Source: a virus. From it: a stretch of 51,552 nt of DNA. The stretch is taken from IMG/VR virus record IMGVR_UViG_3300045911_000137, positions 1-51,552 of that record. One strand, written 5' to 3'. Position numbers and translations under genes: made by a program. The notes beneath the pieces are model-generated. The model was not told the DNA's origin. It made no database searches and saw only the letters and a program-made list of their open reading frames with translations. Of this stretch, positions 8,179 through 16,198 are shown piece by piece; the first letter of the stretch is position 1, and each line of letters begins with the position of its first letter.

Positions 8179-11100
8179 TTTTTGCTATTCCTTACAACCT
8201 TTTCGGCTGCCTTATATGCAGGGTGGGTTTTGTCGTATTTTAATGCTGTCTTGACCAAGATGTCATTATCGGTTTCTGGATTCCTGATCTTGGTATTGAG
8301 AATTTGTGGATCAAAACCAGCACGGACCTTTTTGTCTGATGATGGTGCGACAGACTTTTCCACAGCGTCTGCTGCATCGCCGGTATCTGGGATGCCTGCT
8401 GGTAGTTCCTTTTTCATCTTGGTAATTCCGGTCTTGAACTGATCCACTATTGCCGGCAACTTATCACGGAACTTTACATCGGGCTGTATGACTCGTTTTG
8501 CTAATTTTTCAAAGGTATCAATTTCATCAAACGATGAATTCTCACCAAACATAATCTTGGCAAGGAAATTAACATCATTTGATACCTTTTCCTTGGTCAC
8601 AGTTTCACGCTTACCCTTTGCGTTCTCTGTAAATGTCTCCTCATAAATACCATTACGGTAGTTGATAATGTAGCGTTTCTTGACGCCGGGGGTATCGGTA
8701 TCTTCAACCAAATTACTAAGTATATCCCTAATGAAGTTGTTTCTATATGTGGGACTCAGCGATGATTTGTCACCATTGGTCAAAAATCGCTTCATAAACG
8801 GTAAGTCGCCCATCATAAAGTCTAGTTGAACCACACCACCTTCACCAGTTGATTGACCGTCTGCGTCTACGGCACTTTGTTGTTTGCCCTGATCATCCAC
8901 TAGCGGCGCAGCAACACTAAACTGCTGGAAGCCGGGATTTACTCGAACTTCCATACCCATGCCGTCAAGGTAAGACTTTAGTTGAGTAAAGAACTCCTTC
9001 TTATCGGTTCCGCTAAATCCAATCGCTTGCTTGACCGCATCAAAATCCATTGCTACATCAAGATCATTCATAAGTGGCTTGTGTGTGCTACCAACCAATG
9101 CACGATCTAATTTTCCTAGACCGAGTTTATTGGCTACAGCGTCAGTCGTAGATTGTGCAAATTGATTGGGAATTTTGCTGTTGACTGATACGGCATTACC
9201 ACCTTCAAGAATCATCTTTGCTTCACTTCTAATTTTTTGTGCGGCTGCCTTGTAGGCGGGATGTGTCTTATCATACCCCAGTGCCGTCTTGACAAGAATG
9301 TCGTTGTCGGTTTCTGGATTTCTGATAGTGGTATTCAAAATTTGTGGATCAAAACCAGCACTGACTTTTTTCTCAGGCTGTTTAGGTGTGGTTGATTTTT
9401 CTGGAGCAGCCGGTTTACGCTTACCAAATTCACGCTGGCCGCCGGGCGAGCGTTCTGCTGAACGCATAGCCCGTTCAATATTCTTACGACCTACAGGATT
9501 TGCACTATGTAACTGCCATGCATCTCTGGCGGCCTGTGCATCTAGCTTTGCTTGTGCAAGTGCCGCCGTCTTTGCCTCTCGATCTGGCAACTTCTTGGCT
9601 TTAGCAGCCGCGTCAGCCTCGCCGCGTGCCTTCATCTCACCAATCTTTGAAGTTACTAGATTAAACACATCTGCGTCAAACTTACCATACATTGATGTAA
9701 ACATCTGTTTCTTATCTGCTGGTGATCGGTTTGGATCGCCTAGAACATTACGAACTGTGGTACCGGAAATATTTTGTCCATCCACATCAAGTTGAAATTC
9801 AGGTGCAATCATATAATATCCAACGTTTTTATAATCACCCTTAATCTGAGATGGGTCATCAGGTAATTCTTGATAATATTTTCCGCCTGTTAAACGTTGA
9901 GCATCTTTTTCACTAAGCGCGGTAATAAACGGAGTATCCTCTGGAAACTTATTTAGAATTTCTTCTGGTGCGTAAGGATTCTTGACTTGAACAATCTTGT
10001 CTTTTGGAATGCCAAACATAGACGACATAATAAATTGCTTTTCGTCAAAATTAAATGGTGACTTTTCATTATCGGTCTTGTTACTAGTTGCGATATACAC
10101 ATTTTCTGCACCATACTTGTCAACAAGACTCTTATATACCGAATAGTGACCGGCATGAAACGGTTGGAATCGGCCTGGGTAGACCACTATAGGCTTTGCG
10201 GCACCGCCTTCAAATAAAAAATCGGCGTCAACATTTTCAAGACGAAGGGTAACTTCACCTAAACCTGTAATGTTTAAATTTAGTCCCTCCGTGCGAGCAA
10301 TCTGCAACAATTCCTCGGTGAGTTGTTGTGACAATTCATTGGCAATATCTTCTTTCTTCATTCTTTGAGCACGTCTACGATACCGTTGATTAACCTCAGG
10401 ATCGTCAGTACGATCTTTACGGTCAATTCCTGCTGCCTTGAGAACTTGGTTTGCCATCTTGTATACAGGCTTCCACCGTGGATATTTGAGGGCTGATTGA
10501 ATTTTAATAGCACGGCCTGTTAACGGATTGCGGATCTTACGCTGCATGATGGGCGTATTTTTTGAACCAATAACTTCGGGTGTTTTTGTGTCTTGTCCTT
10601 TGGCGTCGGTCTTTCCAAAACCAGTTTCCTTGTTATCTTGGCCGGTGGCATCTGAAAATTCAAAGCCGTCAAGTTTCTTTGCACCCAACGACGCCTTTTT
10701 CTTCACAAGATCAAATATTTTACTGTTCTTCTTTGGAAACATCTTATTCAAAATACGATTTTTTACTTCGTCCTTGGTATGCTTGGAGCCAAGAATCTGA
10801 ATGAGTTGGGAATCGGAGAGATTTTGATTGCCAATTTTAATACGAACCTCGGGTTCGCTTAGGAAATAACCGGCTTGCCTGTATCCTCTGAGAGGACGGT
10901 CTTCAGCATAATGTTCAAAATATTCACTTTTTTCAAGTTGTTCTGCGGCGTCTTCATCTACTATTGCGACATATGCCGTGGTTTGTGCATCAAACCGCTC
11001 TAATAGCTCTTTGGGAATGTATGGATTTTCAACCTGTTGAATTTTATCTTTGGAAATACCAAACATTTCCGTGATAATTTCTTCCTTGTCTTTGAATGAC

Positions 11101-11333
11101 ATGGGTTCAGCCGGATCATCTCCGTCTTGTTCGCCGGTAATCAAATATACATTGTCTTTGCCAAATTTGTTTTGAAGACGTTGAAATACTTCATAGTGGC
11201 CTTGGTGAAATGGTTGAAATTCACCTGAATATGCGGCAATTATTCGCTTTTCCGAACGATCCTCTACAAGAGTTTGTTTTAATCCTACGGCTAAATAGGC
11301 TGCCAGACGATTTGCTTCAACAAGTAAGTCCAT
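8175..11333 (-). CDS. Multidomain protein: two nucleotidylyltransferase domains plus a pol-beta-type nucleotidyltransferase
   Basis: The start is placed at ATG 11333 (MDLLVEANRLAAY); the frame extends further only through a hairpin region from a TTG. The 1052-residue product has a first HxGH nucleotidylyltransferase domain (about 30-215, HQGH at 43-46), a second (about 380-570, GRFQPFHAGH ending at 396 and ISGTTVR at 522-528), and a third domain (about 735-900) with LVGST followed by DLDVAMDFD, matching the Gly-Ser plus DxD pattern of pol-beta-type nucleotidyltransferases. The first domain has LSDSQLI where ISGTTVR is expected, so it may be inactive. The linker motif IRNPxT occurs three times (about 267, 670 and 1010) followed by S/TALxY. 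HxGH domains transfer NMP to small phosphorylated substrates such as NMN, pantetheine phosphate or choline phosphate. The substrate here is unknown. Confidence 0.85.
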   Translation of the reverse strand: MDLLVEANRLAAYLAVGLKQTLVEDRSEKRIIAAYSGEFQPFHQGHYEVFQRLQNKFGKDNVYLITGEQDGDDPAEPMSFKDKEEIITEMFGISKDKIQQVENPYIPKELLERFDAQTTAYVAIVDEDAAEQLEKSEYFEHYAEDRPLRGYRQAGYFLSEPEVRIKIGNQNLSDSQLIQILGSKHTKDEVKNRILNKMFPKKNSKIFDLVKKKASLGAKKLDGFEFSDATGQDNKETGFGKTDAKGQDTKTPEVIGSKNTPIMQRKIRNPLTGRAIKIQSALKYPRWKPVYKMANQVLKAAGIDRKDRTDDPEVNQRYRRRAQRMKKEDIANELSQQLTEELLQIARTEGLNLNITGLGEVTLRLENVDADFLFEGGAAKPIVVYPGRFQPFHAGHYSVYKSLVDKYGAENVYIATSNKTDNEKSPFNFDEKQFIMSSMFGIPKDKIVQVKNPYAPEEILNKFPEDTPFITALSEKDAQRLTGGKYYQELPDDPSQIKGDYKNVGYYMIAPEFQLDVDGQNISGTTVRNVLGDPNRSPADKKQMFTSMYGKFDADVFNLVTSKIGEMKARGEADAAAKAKKLPDREAKTAALAQAKLDAQAARDAWQLHSANPVGRKNIERAMRSAERSPGGQREFGKRKPAAPEKSTTPKQPEKKVSAGFDPQILNTTIRNPETDNDILVKTALGYDKTHPAYKAAAQKIRSEAKMILEGGNAVSVNSKIPNQFAQSTTDAVANKLGLGKLDRALVGSTHKPLMNDLDVAMDFDAVKQAIGFSGTDKKEFFTQLKSYLDGMGMEVRVNPGFQQFSVAAPLVDDQGKQQSAVDADGQSTGEGGVVQLDFMMGDLPFMKRFLTNGDKSSLSPTYRNNFIRDILSNLVEDTDTPGVKKRYIINYRNGIYEETFTENAKGKRETVTKEKVSNDVNFLAKIMFGENSSFDEIDTFEKLAKRVIQPDVKFRDKLPAIVDQFKTGITKMKKELPAGIPDTGDAADAVEKSVAPSSDKKVRAGFDPQILNTKIRNPETDNDILVKTALKYDKTHPAYKAAEKVVRNSKK

Positions 11334-11354
11334 ACAAGACACCCAAAAAGAAAG

Positions 11355-11404
11355 AGGAACTACTAAAAATAAGTAGTTTCCCAATTCAGCATCAATGCTG
11401 AATT
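11355..11404 (-). terminator. Tandem hairpins, probable terminator
   Basis: Two adjacent inverted repeats lie between the glycosyltransferase gene and the multidomain nucleotidylyltransferase gene. The first to be transcribed is a perfect 10-bp stem (11383-11392 with 11395-11404, core ATTCAGCAT). The second pairs 11358-11364 with 11372-11378 (AACTACT with AGTAGTT) and is followed on the minus strand by the pyrimidine-rich run TCTTTCTTTTT. The second hairpin plus U-rich tract looks like an intrinsic terminator. The first may reinforce it or protect the 3' end of the upstream mRNA. Confidence 0.55.
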
Positions 11405-11427
11405 ACCCCCAAATACCTCCTCCCCCA

Positions 11428-12378
11428 TTAATTGGATGGAACGACAGAATATAAGCAAGAGGTTTTCGCCGTTTCAATGATTTCATTCACATAATAATGT
11501 GATGCCAACCCCGGATCAATCGTATTGGTTATTCCATATGGCAATTTATTTATGTAATTACCTTTAAAAAAATATTTATGTTCATATTCTTTTACGACTC
11601 CGGCGTTGTGATATATATTACAACTTTGCCACTTGTCTATACCTTGTGTGGCCCACGCAAATTCCAGTTCCGGCACAACATGTAATACATGACCAAAATA
11701 CCAACAATTCCATAATACCGACCACATATCAGCGGTCCATTTTTGAATTGGATGATACGACGGAGATTCTGGATGTGTTTCAAGGTGGCGCAGAAAAAAT
11801 CTATAGAGAGACTCGGCATCTCGTTCTACTTTGTCCCAAAACTCCCATGTTACCGATTTCATAATATATTGTGCGCCACCAGAATGTAATTCATACTGTT
11901 CAGGTATTGATGGATCAATTCCAACAATATCACACATCCCCTGGAATACATCCATTCCTTTACTTTTAATATATTCTGCACCAATATAAAATCTTGTATC
12001 ACTTGCATACCACAACGGCCCATCGACGAATTGATTCCAATCAACGGGCTTAGTAAAAACCATGTCACAGTCATGATAAAAAATTATATCACTGGACAGC
12101 TCTGGGTGCGATTTAAAATGTTGCTTTAATATGTGAGGCCGAATGCCAGGGATGTATTGTATATTCTTCCGCATATCTCTATAGAAGAAAAACCGGACAT
12201 AGTTATATGTCGTTGCTAACCGCGACCAGGCTTCAGGAATCCCCTCCTCAGTAATTCCACACACAATATCCATATAATTCGGATTAATGCCATTTTTAAT
12301 AAAATTGTGAATCATGACCTCAACTTGCCAGGTATAATATGGCGTTGCTGGTTGGGCGCAAATATAACGTATTACCAT
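11428..12378 (-). CDS. Putative glycosyltransferase (GT-A type, DxD)
   Basis: A 316-residue protein beginning MVIRYICAQPATPYYTWQVE. Around residue 100 it has DIIFYHDCDMVFTKPVDW, where DCDMVF is the metal/nucleotide-sugar-binding DxD motif preceded by a hydrophobic strand. Later segments ELHSGGAQYIMK and WTADMWSVLWNCWYFGH resemble the acceptor-side parts of GT-A glycosyltransferases that handle surface sugars. The acceptor is unknown and could be host LPS, phage DNA or phage adhesins. It starts inside the 3' end of the preceding Cys-motif gene (4-7 base overlap) and is followed by hairpin terminators. Confidence 0.7.
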   Translation of the reverse strand: MVIRYICAQPATPYYTWQVEVMIHNFIKNGINPNYMDIVCGITEEGIPEAWSRLATTYNYVRFFFYRDMRKNIQYIPGIRPHILKQHFKSHPELSSDIIFYHDCDMVFTKPVDWNQFVDGPLWYASDTRFYIGAEYIKSKGMDVFQGMCDIVGIDPSIPEQYELHSGGAQYIMKSVTWEFWDKVERDAESLYRFFLRHLETHPESPSYHPIQKWTADMWSVLWNCWYFGHVLHVVPELEFAWATQGIDKWQSCNIYHNAGVVKEYEHKYFFKGNYINKLPYGITNTIDPGLASHYYVNEIIETAKTSCLYSVVPSN

Positions 12379-13016
12379 TTACCCTCCGGGCACTTAGATG
12401 TTGTTACGTGTACCTTCAGTGACATTACGCATCCACACCGGCTACACACATTGTTCTTGTAAAAAGGACATGATTCACAAATTTGCAATCGTGTATAAGC
12501 GGTGTTTGCATCGGTTAATACCGGTCGTCCATGTAATGATTCTTTACTGGCAATCCACAATTCCTTGGCAAAATTTCTAACACGTTGAAATGTTGATGGC
12601 ATAACATGCATGGTATCATGTTCAGAATCCAACATATTTTGAACTTTAGTAAATTCGTGCACACGATCTTTAAAGGCCGCTTCTTCATACGAAGATCCGC
12701 TTGCCATTTGTCTTACAATATCAATGTCATCTAATAAATGTTTTTCTACATTGTAATGTGCGCGTGCAAAACACGGCGTCGTATCGCCGGGTTTAAAAAA
12801 ATATACAACTTGCGTAGCAGGTCGAGGAAATAGTTTTTCAATATTTACATAACAAATTTGATATAATTGAACATCAGACAAATTGTGTTCAGCAATTGTA
12901 TCTGCTATTTTAGTATACAATTGACCTTGGAATTGTTCACATCCTTCCGCCGACACTACGACTAAATGTATATCAGAGGAATTTTGTATTGTATTTAGCA
13001 ATTTATTTATGTCCAT
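12372..13016 (-). CDS. Protein with C-terminal Cys-rich zinc motif, unknown function
   Basis: A 214-residue protein. Its N-terminal 90 residues contain several beta-strand-like segments (IHLVVVSAEGCEQF, YQICYVNIEKLFP, TQVVYFFKPGD). The C-terminus carries a compact Cys cluster, ICESCPFYKNNVCSRCGC then TSKCPEGKW, a CxxC-CxxCxC-C arrangement likely to bind one or two zinc ions. Short domains ending in CPxGKW are common as small phage proteins or tails. Here it is fused to a larger domain. It sits between the poly-threonine surface protein and a glycosyltransferase, with which it overlaps. A role in glycosylation or tail maturation is only a guess from position. Confidence 0.75.
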   Translation of the reverse strand: MDINKLLNTIQNSSDIHLVVVSAEGCEQFQGQLYTKIADTIAEHNLSDVQLYQICYVNIEKLFPRPATQVVYFFKPGDTTPCFARAHYNVEKHLLDDIDIVRQMASGSSYEEAAFKDRVHEFTKVQNMLDSEHDTMHVMPSTFQRVRNFAKELWIASKESLHGRPVLTDANTAYTRLQICESCPFYKNNVCSRCGCVMSLKVHVTTSKCPEGKW

Positions 13017-13047
13017 AAAATAACCGAGTAAAGAAATTTAAGTTAAC

Positions 13048-15132
13048 TTATTGATTACAACCAAACAAACTACCGCCACACAAATAACTATCCGTACAGA
13101 GATTTTCACCGCAGAATCCATCGGCAACAACTGCGGTCGTGCCAAGGCAGTATAAGAATGTTCCTTCTGGCGGACAACTTGTTGTGGTTGTTGTGGTTGA
13201 AGTCGTTGTAGTTGAAGTCGTTGTGGTTGAAGTCGTTGTTGGTGGTGATGTAGTCGTGGTTGTCGTTCCAGCTTCTGTAGTCGTGGTTGTAGTTGAAGTC
13301 GTTGTTGTAGAAGTCGTTGTTGTAGTTGTAGTTGGCACAGAACATACGGGATCATTTGTAACGAACTGCAACCCACAGAAACCATCCGCGTATACACCCG
13401 TAGTACCGACACAGTATAAGAATGTACCGGCAGGTGCACAAGTTGTCGTCGTCGTAGTCGTCGTCGTCGGTGCAGCCGTGGTCGTGGTCGTGGTTGTAGT
13501 CGGCGCACCGGTGGTTGTTGTTGTCGTCGTGGTTGGTCCGGCCGTGGTCGTCGTGGTTGTTGTCGTGGTCGGATCAATCAATTTTTTAGGAACAAATATT
13601 GTTTGTGATATTTTAGTAGCATCAGGAATATTTACATTGTAATTTGTTTCAAATATACAAAAATAATCATGATCTGCCCGAGGCAATACAAAATTGTTAT
13701 TAACAACGATTGGTGTGGGAGAATTATTCGCCGGTAACAACTCTGCTGCTATTTGATACGGACCTTCCAATGACGAGGTGATGTTATATATACTGGATGT
13801 TAATATGTAATATACGTTTTGTACGTTACTACCAGTAACGGATTCATAATGAAATTGTATTGCGTTATTGACCATCTCGGTTGGATATACCACCAATCGT
13901 GCGTTGTCAACTACAATTGGCGGAATTAATACAGAACTGTAAGCCGGCAACCGAACGATATTAAGTATTGGTGAAAACGCCACAAAATCAACGGTTGTAA
14001 TATCTCGATAGTTACTTCTGATGATACGCCAGAAACTTTGTGTAAATGATTGGGAAATAAACTGTGCAAATGATGCATTTGTAAATTTTCGAATTTGTAC
14101 CGATGGCGTAACTTGATTTAGTGGATCGGATGCATTTACTCGAATAATAGATTCGGTTAAACTAACATTTGATAAAACATCACTAAACATTAGAATTGGA
14201 CGTGGGGTAGCATTACCACCAACAACTTCAAAATTACCAGATATTACGAGTGTATTGGTTCGTGAATTATAAGATAGACGATTACCTAAACTGAATACTG
14301 GCCCTATGCTGGACGATCCAACAAGGAACGGCGTGTTCACATTATTAAAATGTCCGGCACCAATGAAAATAGCCGGTGCATCACTTTCCACACCAGCAGA
14401 TCCGGTAAATCCTCGAGCTGTTAAAGTGATGCCGTTGATGTCAGATACATCGCCTACTGTGATAGTCCCGCCAAGATAGTTATTTTTACCTTGAATAAAT
14501 ACATTGCCACCATCGAACGGTTGTATATCACTCGTAAGTTCTACAGGAAATAGGTTGTTGTTTGAATCATATAGTTCAACCTTAAATTGTAGATTTTCCA
14601 ACCGTTTATTATTTAATACCGTTGATGAAAACGCCGTAGCTGGATTAAATCCATATGCAGTGGCAGATGTAACACTTACATTTGAAATGTTCCATATACC
14701 TGAATACACCACAAATCGTAGATATGCGGTACCAGATCTACTAATTTTTAAATTTTTACTTTGAACTTCATAAATTTTATATCGATTGGTTTTGTCTACG
14801 ACAAATGTGTCGAGCAAATATCCCAAATAATTCGATTCGGGAAATGCATCGCCGACCAAGTAAACTTCCAATTTGCTATCAACCGTATACTCAGAAAACG
14901 ACGTGAGTGTGGGTTTATATGTAATGGTGTATTCTTCGTCTTTATTGAATGTTAACGGCTTTCTGGGACCAAAAAAATATAACGGAGTAGATGTATTCGC
15001 ATTGGTATAGTCAGCACCGGTCAATCGTACCGCATCAATGGCATAGGTGGAGTCATAAATAAGATTTAGATCTCCACCAACATTGTCATCGAAATCAGAA
15101 AACGGTACAAAACTAAACGGTAATGAAAACAT
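13048..15132 (-). CDS. Large secreted/virion-surface-like protein with poly-threonine linkers and Cys modules
   Basis: A 694-residue protein. Residues 1 to about 510 are beta-rich and low in charge (for example DDNVGGDLNLIYDSTYAID), like phage tail or adhesin proteins. From about 520 to 564 come runs of eight or nine Thr separated by AGP, GAP and AAP, then a Cys module (APAGTFLYCVGTTGVYADGF with flanking Cys), a second Thr-rich linker (about 600-650, with S and E interruptions), and a second copy of the Cys module ending the protein. The Thr/Pro linkers resemble mucin-type or stalk linkers. The Cys modules have about six Cys each and may form disulfide-bonded knobs. It lies among glycosyltransferase genes, so the Thr runs could be O-glycosylated (inference). 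Confidence 0.8.
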   Translation of the reverse strand: MFSLPFSFVPFSDFDDNVGGDLNLIYDSTYAIDAVRLTGADYTNANTSTPLYFFGPRKPLTFNKDEEYTITYKPTLTSFSEYTVDSKLEVYLVGDAFPESNYLGYLLDTFVVDKTNRYKIYEVQSKNLKISRSGTAYLRFVVYSGIWNISNVSVTSATAYGFNPATAFSSTVLNNKRLENLQFKVELYDSNNNLFPVELTSDIQPFDGGNVFIQGKNNYLGGTITVGDVSDINGITLTARGFTGSAGVESDAPAIFIGAGHFNNVNTPFLVGSSSIGPVFSLGNRLSYNSRTNTLVISGNFEVVGGNATPRPILMFSDVLSNVSLTESIIRVNASDPLNQVTPSVQIRKFTNASFAQFISQSFTQSFWRIIRSNYRDITTVDFVAFSPILNIVRLPAYSSVLIPPIVVDNARLVVYPTEMVNNAIQFHYESVTGSNVQNVYYILTSSIYNITSSLEGPYQIAAELLPANNSPTPIVVNNNFVLPRADHDYFCIFETNYNVNIPDATKISQTIFVPKKLIDPTTTTTTTTTAGPTTTTTTTTGAPTTTTTTTTAAPTTTTTTTTTCAPAGTFLYCVGTTGVYADGFCGLQFVTNDPVCSVPTTTTTTTSTTTTSTTTTTTEAGTTTTTTSPPTTTSTTTTSTTTTSTTTTTTSCPPEGTFLYCLGTTAVVADGFCGENLCTDSYLCGGSLFGCNQ
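13180..13570 (-). repeat. Low-complexity threonine-codon repeats flanking a Cys-module duplication
   Basis: The DNA consists of runs of ACN codons seen on the plus strand as GTTGTGGTTG- and GTCGTGGTCG-like tracts, about 13182-13333 and 13437-13573. The intervening Cys module (about 13335-13442) is repeated at 13050-13178 with conserved TFLYC and DGFCG. Codons for Thr are varied (ACG, ACA, ACC, ACT), so the protein repeat is kept although the DNA is not a simple microsatellite. This suggests selection on the protein. Confidence 0.9.
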
Positions 15133-15151
15133 TATAGAAACTCAGATATTA

Positions 15152-16192
15152 TTAGGAAAGTTGTAAAATCTTGTTTTCGCGTGATTCAACGGCCTCGTCA
15201 CTTGACATGTATACATGTGAAAAGTTTTCAGAAAGGCGGGCGACATCCGAAACTACTTGATTTAGAGGGTATGTCCAATCACCAAAGGTTTTCTGCTGGT
15301 ATAGTGTAGTGTTGGAATACCACCGAATGGAATCGTTTGCCCAAATATAATACGGTAAACACGGGATGATAATTCGAGTATCAATTCCCATCGCCGCACT
15401 CATATGAGCCACGCTCGTACAACTCGTCACCACTACATCCATTTGACTAAGCCACCATTGTGTATCATACCAATCATGTAATTCATGTTGAAGATCTGTA
15501 ATCGTGGAAGGCAAACACTCGGTGTTTTCATCTCGTTGAAAACTATACACTTCCACATTATTTATTTCTGCAAGTTGAAACAATGGTGTGGGATCAAATC
15601 GACGATGTTGTTCATGTTCAAACTCGGGACTGCCGCTCCACCGAAGTCCTATACGAAATTTTGTGTGTGGCTGTTGGTGTAGTCTGGGAATATAAGGTGT
15701 TGGATCAATCGATGTCATCCCCAATACATATGCGGCAGCCATTCCAGGTACCCAATAATCGTGATCTACATATGCAGCGCCGTTGACATCCACTAATTGA
15801 TGAATGAATTCAAGTTGTCGAAAAACCGGAAACATTGAACGATCTGTAGATACAATCACCTTGGCACCCATATCGTAAAAATATTTTGCGAACCGAACAT
15901 TAATAATGTGATCACCAAGTCCACCCTCACTATGAAATAGTAATGGTCGATCATGCAAGGGTTCATCTTTCCAGATTGGTTTTGTTGACGCCGGCGGCGA
16001 TCCGAATACCCGTATCCAACGACCTACATTTAATGATTCAAATCCACCCAATAAATCACCGTTTCGAATTTTATAAAATCCTAAATTATACTGTGCTCGT
16101 AAATCATCGGTAGGTAGCGATTGCAATATTGCGTAAGCCTTGTCAAATTCACCATGTAAACTATACTGTAACGCTTGATCGAGTGGGTGCAT
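15152..16192 (-). CDS. TPR-containing glycosyltransferase-like protein
   Basis: A 346-residue protein. Residues 1-55 form one or two TPR-like helical hairpins (DQALQYSLHGEFDKAYAILQ then AQYNLGFYKIRNGDLLGGFE). The rest resembles the GT-B fold of GT9/heptosyltransferase-like proteins: LLFHSEGGLGDHIINVRFAK (glycine loop near residue 90), FRIGLRWSGSPEFEHEQHRR, and VVVTSCTSVAHMSAAMGI, which matches the loop that binds the sugar nucleotide. This TPR plus GT-B combination is frequent in marine phages and bacteria. It would glycosylate an unknown acceptor. It lies between the RCC1 propeller and the poly-Thr protein, either of which could be a target. Confidence 0.75.
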   Translation of the reverse strand: MHPLDQALQYSLHGEFDKAYAILQSLPTDDLRAQYNLGFYKIRNGDLLGGFESLNVGRWIRVFGSPPASTKPIWKDEPLHDRPLLFHSEGGLGDHIINVRFAKYFYDMGAKVIVSTDRSMFPVFRQLEFIHQLVDVNGAAYVDHDYWVPGMAAAYVLGMTSIDPTPYIPRLHQQPHTKFRIGLRWSGSPEFEHEQHRRFDPTPLFQLAEINNVEVYSFQRDENTECLPSTITDLQHELHDWYDTQWWLSQMDVVVTSCTSVAHMSAAMGIDTRIIIPCLPYYIWANDSIRWYSNTTLYQQKTFGDWTYPLNQVVSDVARLSENFSHVYMSSDEAVESRENKILQLS

Positions 16193-16198
16193 AGTCGT

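Noticed and set aside
9289-9795. A 168-codon plus-strand frame
   Set aside because: It lies entirely antisense to the 1052-residue gene, whose motifs are clear, and shows no family features.
13139-13642. A 167-codon plus-strand frame extremely rich in Val
   Set aside because: It is the reverse complement of the Thr-codon runs (ACN read as NGT/GTN) of the minus-strand surface protein gene and has no ribosome binding site.
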